10,978 nt of DNA, from the NCBI GenBank assembly GCA_001803645.1, contig MHDW01000193.1, positions 1,911-12,888 on the forward strand, in the 5' to 3' direction. The number at the start of each line of letters is the position of its first letter. Position 1 is the first letter of the stretch. Below, one piece after another: positions 6,243 to 10,978 of the stretch. Source of the DNA: Nitrospirae bacterium GWC2_42_7. Its GTDB lineage: Bacteria > Nitrospirota > Thermodesulfovibrionia > Thermodesulfovibrionales > UBA6898. The notes beneath the pieces are model-generated. The model did not search any database. It had not been told where the DNA came from and was given only the letters and a program-made list of their open reading frames with translations. The translations under genes were made by a program, and so were the position numbers.

Positions 6243-7496
6243 ATGAAAGACATGCTCGGGAGAGAAGATGTAAAAACTGCTGAAACTGCGCTGAAACTTT
6301 TAATAGACAACCTTCCCCTTAAAACACTAAAAGAAAAGAATCTAAAGATCGAAGATTCGCTCAATGCGATCAGTTCAAAAGACATCTTCTCCTCAGAAGA
6401 CCTGCCTGCCTTTAAACGCTCCACAGTAGATGGTTATGCAGTAAAAGCTGAAGATACATTTGGAGCAACAGAGACCATGCCTGTATACCTTAATCTGGAA
6501 AAAGAGATCTTTATGGGACAAATGGCGGATTTTTCACTTTCTGAAGACGGAGCTGCAAAGATTCCTACAGGCGGGATGCTTCCTGATGTGGCTGATGCTT
6601 CAGTGATGTTTGAACACGTCCAGATAATTGACGATAAGATGATCGAAGTTTTCAAGCCTGTGGCTCCGGCTGAAAATGTCATACAAAAGGGCGAGGATGT
6701 CAAAAAGGGCGAGATCATAATAAGAAGAGGCCGGAGAATAAGGCCTCAGGATATAGGGGCATGCGCCGGCGTAGGTGTCACGGAAATAACTGTTTATGAA
6801 AAACCAAAGGTCTCTGTGATCTCAACAGGAGACGAGATTGTATCCCCTGAAAAATCTCTGAGCATAGGAGAAGTGAGGGATATAAATTCCTATATGCTTA
6901 CGGGAATGATAGAAGAATCAGGAGGTATTCCTCTCATAAAAGGGATCTTTAAGGACGATTATGAAATTATAAGAGATGTTATGGAAACCTCATTGAAAGA
7001 TTCTGACCTGATAATTATTTCAGGTGGAACATCAGTCGGGACAAAAGATATAATTGCAAAGATCATAGATGATTTCGGCAGTCCGGGAGTTCTGTTCCAT
7101 GGATTGTCTCTGAAACCTGGGAAGCCAATGATAGGCGGAATGATCAATGGAGTTCCTGTTTTTGGACTGCCAGGGCATCCGGCTGCGGTCAGTATTTGCT
7201 TTGAGATATTCATTCTGCCGATATTGAATATATTGTCAGGACTAAACGAAAAATTTCCTCAGTACTCCAGACGGATTGTGAAGGCAAAGCTCTCAAAAAA
7301 CATCTCTTCAACTCAAGGAAGAGAAGAGCATATCAGGGTGATCCTCGAAGAAAAAGAAGATGGTTTGTGGGCAGAGCCTGTTCTTGGTAAATCAGGGTTG
7401 ATAACAACACTTGTGAAAGCTGACGGTACTATTGTAGTGCCCCTGAATGTTTATGGTATTGAAAAAGGGACTATTGTTGATGTGAGGTTGTTTTAG
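6243..7496 (+). CDS. moeA: Molybdopterin molybdenumtransferase
   Basis: A 417-residue cytosolic enzyme that inserts molybdate into adenylylated molybdopterin, the final common step of molybdenum cofactor synthesis. MoeA landmarks occur in order: LPAFKRSTVDGYAVKAEDTF (around residues 54-73), IPTGGMLPDVADASVMFEHV, the PAENVIQKGEDVKKGE region, VISTGDEIVSPE, the MPT-binding ISGGTSVGTKD, LSLKPGKPMIGG and FGLPGHPAAVSICFE, followed by a C-terminal beta domain ending in DVRLF. The length is typical. The ATG at 6243 is the longest start in frame, and ATG at 6252 (MLGRED) is also possible. Neither has a Shine-Dalgarno. No other cofactor genes lie beside it. Its product would serve Mo enzymes elsewhere in the genome. 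Confidence 0.95.
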   Translation: MKDMLGREDVKTAETALKLLIDNLPLKTLKEKNLKIEDSLNAISSKDIFSSEDLPAFKRSTVDGYAVKAEDTFGATETMPVYLNLEKEIFMGQMADFSLSEDGAAKIPTGGMLPDVADASVMFEHVQIIDDKMIEVFKPVAPAENVIQKGEDVKKGEIIIRRGRRIRPQDIGACAGVGVTEITVYEKPKVSVISTGDEIVSPEKSLSIGEVRDINSYMLTGMIEESGGIPLIKGIFKDDYEIIRDVMETSLKDSDLIIISGGTSVGTKDIIAKIIDDFGSPGVLFHGLSLKPGKPMIGGMINGVPVFGLPGHPAAVSICFEIFILPILNILSGLNEKFPQYSRRIVKAKLSKNISSTQGREEHIRVILEEKEDGLWAEPVLGKSGLITTLVKADGTIVVPLNVYGIEKGTIVDVRLF

Positions 7497-7561
7497 CCCG
7501 AATTATTTTTCATATGAATAACACGACAAGATATAATATTTGTGCTTCGAGCTTCGTGTTT

Positions 7562-7701
7562 GATTTCTCAGATACAAACAAAAATTTCCTGAAATCCGTA
7601 GTCTGTGAAGATTTTAAAATCAGCGTGTTCCAAGTATTGTGTCATTACCTGAAATATTGGGTCTTATACATTCAAGCAATTTTATTTGCATCTGAGAAAT
7701 C
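7562..7701. repeat. Inverted repeat pair (22-nt arms) in the moeA–formyltransferase gap
   Basis: The 247-nt gap between moeA and the next gene carries arms at 7562-7583 and 7680-7701 that match as inverted copies at 20 of 22 positions (core GATTTCTCAGAT). They enclose 96 bp that includes the self-complementary GATTTTAAAATC near 7610-7621. In a leftward transcript both mismatches become G·U pairs, giving 22 continuous pairs. In a rightward transcript they are A·C clashes. No transposase or terminator feature accompanies it. It could be a remnant of a small mobile element or an unrecognised structured RNA. The open frame across it looks non-coding. Confidence 0.6.
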
Positions 7702-7743
7702 TTTGGATTATGCAAAATTTATGAATAGTGTGGTTAGATTGGA

Positions 7744-8808
7744 ATGAAGATAGCGATACTTACAAGAACAGGTTTTCATCATGCCAGTTTTATAAACAGA
7801 CTGCAGGAAGAGTTTGAAATTGCCTGTGTTGTAAGAGAGTCATATCCTGAGCAGAAAAAAGATAATCCGAGTAAGTCTTTTTTAAAAAAGATCGGTATCG
7901 GGCTCACTCAAGACGAGATATTTTTGAATGGTTTTTATGAAAAATACTCTGCCGGATTCAGGCATCATTCCGGATTAAAGGAATACCTGAAAGCGCCTTT
8001 TGATGTAGTGATCGAAAAGAAATCAACCAAATATCTAGGCATCAATTGTGGAGATATAAACAGTCCTGATATTGAAGTATTTCTGAAAGATATTGCCCCT
8101 GATATTATCGTAGTGCTTGGAAGCAGCATAATAAAGCTGAATATATTAACTATACCAAAAATTGCGATGATGAACATTCATACAGGCCTTTCCCCTTATT
8201 ACAGAGGCACATGGAGCTATGGCTGGCCTATTGTGAACAAAGAGCCTGAATATATCGGAGTGACGCTCCATCATGTAAATTCAGGGATTGATTCCGGTGA
8301 CATAATATATCAGACGAGACCGATGCTTAATGTTCATGATGACCTGAATACAATATTTCTGAAGGTGGTTTCTGAAGGTATAGAACTGGCTGTAATGGCT
8401 GTAAAAGAGATCCTGAAAAATGGTTCGATCAGATCTTATAAACAACCAGTTTCTAAGGAGTTCATAAGTAAGGCCCCCTCTCCCTGCGGGGAAGATAACG
8501 CCCCCGCCTTCGGCACCCCCTCTTTACCAAAGAGGGGGAAGGGGGAGTTAATTTCCCCTCCCTTGAGGGGAGGGCCTGCCTGTCCGGTAGGCAGGGATGA
8601 AGGGGAGGGTGATGTATGTGGCTTTACTAATGACCTCAGTAGTAATACAGGCAGGCTTTATCTTGCCAAGGACTTTAATGCAGAGATAGCACGCAGATGT
8701 CTGTCTAATCTTGAAGAAGGAATATTAGAGACATATATTCAGAAAAAGGATCAGTTCGACTCTCGGGTAAAACTATCTGGATTTATTCCTCCACAAATTA
8801 CAAAATGA
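7744..8808 (+). CDS. Formyltransferase-family protein (Fmt/ArnA N-terminal type) with an in-frame repeat insertion
   Basis: A 354-residue protein. Residues 1-235 form a formyltransferase domain: the Rossmann-like start MKIAILTRTGFHHASF, DIIVVLGSSIIK, the catalytic loop NIHTGLSPYYRG with N144 and H146, and GVTLHHVNSGIDSGDIIYQT with the expected catalytic Asp183. The N, H and D triad of 10-formyl-tetrahydrofolate-dependent enzymes is therefore present. It is not the tRNA enzyme by context or length of the C-terminal part. A sugar or amino-sugar N-formyltransferase is the better guess, because the next gene is a NodB-type deacetylase overlapping by ATGA. Residues 244-290 are encoded by a G+C-rich palindromic cassette and read as low-complexity Pro/Gly sequence. 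Normal-looking protein resumes at CGFTNDLSSNTG. The start fits beta strand 1, but only a weak GGA precedes it. Confidence 0.82.
   Translation: MKIAILTRTGFHHASFINRLQEEFEIACVVRESYPEQKKDNPSKSFLKKIGIGLTQDEIFLNGFYEKYSAGFRHHSGLKEYLKAPFDVVIEKKSTKYLGINCGDINSPDIEVFLKDIAPDIIVVLGSSIIKLNILTIPKIAMMNIHTGLSPYYRGTWSYGWPIVNKEPEYIGVTLHHVNSGIDSGDIIYQTRPMLNVHDDLNTIFLKVVSEGIELAVMAVKEILKNGSIRSYKQPVSKEFISKAPSPCGEDNAPAFGTPSLPKRGKGELISPPLRGGPACPVGRDEGEGDVCGFTNDLSSNTGRLYLAKDFNAEIARRCLSNLEEGILETYIQKKDQFDSRVKLSGFIPPQITK
8473..8613 (+). repeat. G+C-rich multi-hairpin cassette inside the formyltransferase gene
   Basis: About 141 bp, roughly 65% G+C by hand count, against about 40% around it. Three hairpins are clear: CCCCCTCTTT-acc-AAAGAGGGGG (8516-8538, 10 bp perfect), CCCCTC-cctt-GAGGGG near 8554-8569, and CCTGCCT-gtccggt-AGGCAGG near 8575-8595. 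Smaller dyads such as GCC-ttc-GGC precede them. There is no stop codon in the gene's frame, so the cassette adds 47 codons (A244-D290). The edges are set by composition and may be off by several bases. It looks like a palindromic repeat that entered a coding gene in frame. Confidence 0.8.
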
Positions 8809-9782
8809 ATAAATTCATTGTTCTTTTGTTCCATTCCACAGATGATCGGAACCGGTCGTCTTTAAAGGACCTCGGTAATATCCATCCTGATCTATTCGAA
8901 GAAGTTCTGATGTCTTTAAAGAAAGATTTTGATATTGTGAGTCTTGAAGAGATCGTCGAAGGTATTTCAAAACGAGGGAAAAGCAGAGAAAAATTGCTTG
9001 CTATAACCTTTGATGATGGCCCGAAGTCTTATGCAGTGAATGCAGTCCCAATTATGGATTCACTAGGAATTCCCTCGACCTGTTTTTTGATCACAGACTG
9101 CATAGGAGACAAAGAAGTTTACTGGCGGTATTTATATAATTTTTGCATAAACAGCGGAAAAGGTATGGAGTTAGCTGATCTGATAAACTCAGAATACGGA
9201 GCTTCTATAAATACCGAAGGGATCATCAAATTCACACGTAATAACTATAACAAGAAAAAAAGTATAAGCATTATGAGAAAAATATTTGAAGAAATAATCT
9301 CAAAAGATGAATATAACAGCAAAGAGGGAGAACTTTTATTGTCTGTCAAAGACATTGATACCTTAAAGAAGAAACAGTCTGTCAGTTTCGGGATCCATAC
9401 ACACACTCATCCTGTAATGATGAGGTTGAGCGATGATGAGATACATAATGAGATATATGAAAGTTTGGAATTTTATAAGAGCAATATAAAAGACAATACG
9501 CCGATGTTCAGCATCCCATTTGGAAGGCTTTACCAGGATTATGACGAGAGGACTATTATTACAGCCGGAAAACTTTCGGTGGATGTGATCCTGTCTGCAT
9601 ATGGAGGTGATAACAAAATAGGCCAACCGCTTTATAATATACGCAGGCTTTCTGTAAATGAAGGTATGCTTAAAGACGGAATAGGGTCATTTGTCCGCTC
9701 GCTTAATAATATTGAAGCTCCTTCTGAATATTCGGAGAAAGAGGACTATTTAAATTCTGTGATTCAAAAAAAAGACTATTGA
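8805..9782 (+). CDS. Polysaccharide deacetylase (NodB/CE4-type) family protein
   Basis: A 325-residue protein with NodB motifs. It begins with the beta strand and loop FIVLLFHSTDD, followed by motif 1 ITFDDGPKSYA (D70, D71), then motif 2 FGIHTHTHPVMM with the metal-binding pair H198 and H202, and a motif-3-like FSIPFGRLYQDY near residue 230. The usual arginine of motif 3 is not present. Family members remove N- or O-acyl groups from sugars. ArnD of this fold removes a formyl group installed by ArnA. About 125 residues, including a basic helical insert, separate motifs 1 and 2, more than in a minimal NodB domain. No signal peptide is visible, so action on a cytoplasmic lipid- or nucleotide-linked sugar is plausible. 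It starts inside the formyltransferase stop (ATGA) with no Shine-Dalgarno of its own, which indicates translational coupling. Confidence 0.87.
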   Translation: MNKFIVLLFHSTDDRNRSSLKDLGNIHPDLFEEVLMSLKKDFDIVSLEEIVEGISKRGKSREKLLAITFDDGPKSYAVNAVPIMDSLGIPSTCFLITDCIGDKEVYWRYLYNFCINSGKGMELADLINSEYGASINTEGIIKFTRNNYNKKKSISIMRKIFEEIISKDEYNSKEGELLLSVKDIDTLKKKQSVSFGIHTHTHPVMMRLSDDEIHNEIYESLEFYKSNIKDNTPMFSIPFGRLYQDYDERTIITAGKLSVDVILSAYGGDNKIGQPLYNIRRLSVNEGMLKDGIGSFVRSLNNIEAPSEYSEKEDYLNSVIQKKDY

Positions 9783-9794
9783 ACTTTTCAATAT

Positions 9795-9957
9795 AGTTCC
9801 AAACTTCTCTCATTCTGGCTCGTCCAGAATCTTTCTTTGCTTCTGAAGGATTCCTCTATGAGCCGTTGGCTTCGAGCCATAGGCCGACAAGCGGGAATGA
9901 CACTTAAAGTAATATTCAAATAATAGACGCACTGCGGTCTCTGCCGCAGAGTTTTCA
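9795..9957 (+). repeat. Two-unit palindromic intergenic repeat, copy B, split by a 30-bp insert
   Basis: This is the second copy of the element at 6063-6196, in the same orientation and again just after the stop codon of a rightward gene. The left hairpin is intact (ATTCTGG-ctcgt-CCAGAAT). The right hairpin is interrupted after GATTCC by 30 bp (9855-9884) and resumes at CGACAAGCGGGAATGAC. The tail block adds CTGCGG-tctctg-CCGCAG. It ends about 25 bp before the probable tRNA-Val promoter. Confidence 0.88.
9855..9884 (+). repeat. 30-bp palindromic insert within repeat copy B
   Basis: This segment is absent from copy A, where flanking bases join directly. It has CTATG and CATAG at its ends and the overlapping dyads AGCC-gtt-GGCT and GGCT-tcg-AGCC inside, so it can form alternative hairpins. 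It may be a separate small repeat nested in the larger one, or the ancestral arm that copy A lost. Confidence 0.75.
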
Positions 9958-9980
9958 TTGTAAATTTATTTTAAACAGAT

Positions 9981-10011
9981 TTGACATAGTACATAATGAA
10001 AATGTTATTTT
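9981..10011 (+). promoter_or_regulatory. Probable promoter of tRNA-Val
   Basis: A perfect TTGACA at 9981-9986 precedes TATTTT at 10006-10011 (4 of 6 matches) with a long 19-bp spacer. Transcription would begin near 10018, a few bases before the mature tRNA. The -35 is strong; the -10 assignment is uncertain. Confidence 0.5.
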
Positions 10012-10024
10012 ATTACTCCTTCAT

Positions 10025-10099
<75 letters not shown>

Positions 10100-10108
10100 T
10101 AGAAATCA

Positions 10109-10140
10109 AACAGCTTACATGACCTGTAAGCTGTTTTTTT
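10109..10140 (+). terminator. Intrinsic terminator of tRNA-Val
   Basis: AACAGCTTAC (10109-10118) pairs perfectly with GTAAGCTGTT (10126-10135) across a 7-nt loop, and the stem runs into a T tract ending at 10140. It lies 10 nt after the tRNA CCA end. Confidence 0.95.
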
Positions 10141-10481
10141 GTTCAAAAGTTATTCAAGCAGATTACGAAATGATTTTTAAATTAACGTCCTCACAGTTTT
10201 AGAAAAAGATAGTCTTTTTCTGCATTTTTGTGTTCAAATTATGTGTAAATTCCTTCTATTGAGCATTTTCACTCATAATTAAGATTTAAAAAAAGAGCAG
10301 TGAGAATTTTGATAATTATAAATGAATGACGTAACTAGTTGAAACTGCAAGATAATTAAATAAATAAAATTATGCAATAAATTAGAAAAAATGGTATCTT
10401 TATTGCTTGTTTATTTAGTTCTGTATATTAATAACGATTCTTGAAAATAAATACAATTTTTTTTGACAGGAGGAATTTAAG
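10141..10481 (+). other. 341-nt A+T-rich region upstream of the exported protein gene
   Basis: About 24% G+C by hand count. No gene is supported on either strand. It contains a small perfect hairpin, AGAAAAAGA-tag-TCTTTTTCT (10201-10221), with no strong T tract. A possible promoter for the downstream gene is TTGCTT (10403-10408) with TATATT (10424-10429), but the 15-bp spacer is short. No riboswitch fold was recognised. The ribosome site AGGAGG (10468-10473) closes the region. Confidence 0.6.
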
Positions 10482-10978
10482 ATGAGAGACGAAGGAAGCA
10501 GAGCTGGAAGATGGCAAATGGGACTGACTGTGATAATTATGATTTTGATTGGTTTTATTTTTGTTCAAGCTGAGGCAGCAACTTCCTTTACCGATGATTT
10601 TTCAGGAGGTATTAATACCGATCACTGGACTGTTACAGCCGGTGCTTACACGATTGACGATACACAGGGCGACATCCGCATTAGCAAACCGGATGGAGGT
10701 GGTGCCTGGGCACAAGTTTTTTTCGATCATGATCTTTATGGTGATTTTGATGTATCAGTGGATTATAGTGATGCTGTTTTGGCAGGATGCCAGAACCAGA
10801 TACAGCTCAACCTGATATTTGGAGGGCAATACGTAGCAGACAGGAGAGAGAACTGGTGTGCAAGCAGATATTCGGTTTGGCTTGATCCAGGGGGAACGGT
10901 AGGCGTAATGGGCACATCGGATACATCCGGGATATTGAGGGTAACACGTGTAGGCAGTACCGTAACTTTTTATGCAAA
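10482..10978 (+). CDS. Exported protein of unknown function, N-terminal part (runs off the window)
   Basis: An ATG at 10482 follows a strong AGGAGG with 8 nt spacing, and the frame stays open to the right edge (165 codons visible). The N terminus has a basic region (RDEGSRAGRWQ), a hydrophobic core LTVIIMILIGFIFV (15-28) and a likely cleavage near AEA-A (30-33), so it is a secretory signal. The mature part begins SFTDDFSGGINTDHWTV and continues with repeated beta-strand-like sequence (GDIRISKPDGGGAWAQV, YGDFDVSVDYSDA). This resembles the opening of concanavalin-like or LamG-like jelly-roll domains in bacterial surface proteins, but I do not recognise a specific family. C103 and C126 could form a disulfide. 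The C terminus, which would show an anchor or sorting signal, is outside the window. Confidence 0.8.
   Translation, partial: MRDEGSRAGRWQMGLTVIIMILIGFIFVQAEAATSFTDDFSGGINTDHWTVTAGAYTIDDTQGDIRISKPDGGGAWAQVFFDHDLYGDFDVSVDYSDAVLAGCQNQIQLNLIFGGQYVADRRENWCASRYSVWLDPGGTVGVMGTSDTSGILRVTRVGSTVTFYA

Noticed and set aside
7514..7747. Open frame of 77 codons between moeA and the formyltransferase gene
   Set aside because: No ribosome site, low-complexity composition rich in F, Y, S and N, and the frame runs through an inverted repeat. No recognisable domain.
8516..8538. Terminator inside the formyltransferase gene
   Set aside because: The 10-bp stem is strong, but GAAGGGGG rather than a T tract follows, and the reading frame continues into normal protein.
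6063..9957. CRISPR-like repeats
   Set aside because: Only two copies 3.7 kb apart, with internal palindromes and genes between them; there are no regular spacers and no cas genes.
10549..10815. Rightward frame of 88 codons near the right edge
   Set aside because: It overlaps the exported protein gene starting at 10482 in another frame. That gene has a strong ribosome site and a signal peptide.

Overview
The window looks like ordinary chromosome from a Gram-negative bacterium. Most of it is roughly 40% G+C by eye. The tight ihfA–merR–tRNA-Pro block, the NapH-like ferredoxin tail and the dispersed palindromic repeats would suit a Nitrospirota (Thermodesulfovibrio-like) or deltaproteobacterial genome. 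That lineage call is inference; no marker gene in the window proves it.

Layout, left to right. (1) 2-373 (+): C-terminal end of a membrane polyferredoxin of the NapH type, cut by the window edge. (2) 471-2338 (-): a leftward block driven from a perfect sigma-70-type promoter at 2367-2395. It holds ihfA, a MerR-family regulator overlapping ihfA by 8 nt, tRNA-Pro(GGG) starting 2 nt after the merR stop, a small TPR protein behind a 26-bp perfect palindrome, and a DedA/VTT-type membrane protein. (3) 2433-3593 (-): a two-HKD phospholipase D-type cardiolipin synthase, divergent from (4) 3716-5937 (+): pepA (TTG start) overlapping a secreted zinc-dependent phospholipase C-like protein. (5) 6243-7496 (+): moeA. 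(6) 7744-9782 (+): a formyltransferase and a NodB-type polysaccharide deacetylase joined by an ATGA overlap. This pairing recalls the ArnA formylase/ArnD deformylase logic. (7) 10025-10140 (+): tRNA-Val(GAC) with its own probable promoter and an intrinsic terminator. (8) 10482 to the end (+): start of an exported protein behind a leader of about 340 nt and about 24% G+C.

No defence system, prophage, CRISPR array or transposase is visible. The most notable content is repetitive DNA. A G+C-rich cassette of about 141 bp made of hairpins sits in frame inside the formyltransferase gene (8473-8613). A two-unit palindromic intergenic element occurs twice (6063-6196 and 9795-9957), the second copy split by a further 30-bp palindromic insert. 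Other inverted repeats lie at 1550-1575 and 7562-7701. The genes themselves are housekeeping or envelope related: nucleoid architecture (IHF), molybdenum cofactor insertion, peptide turnover, phospholipid synthesis or cleavage, and surface sugar modification.
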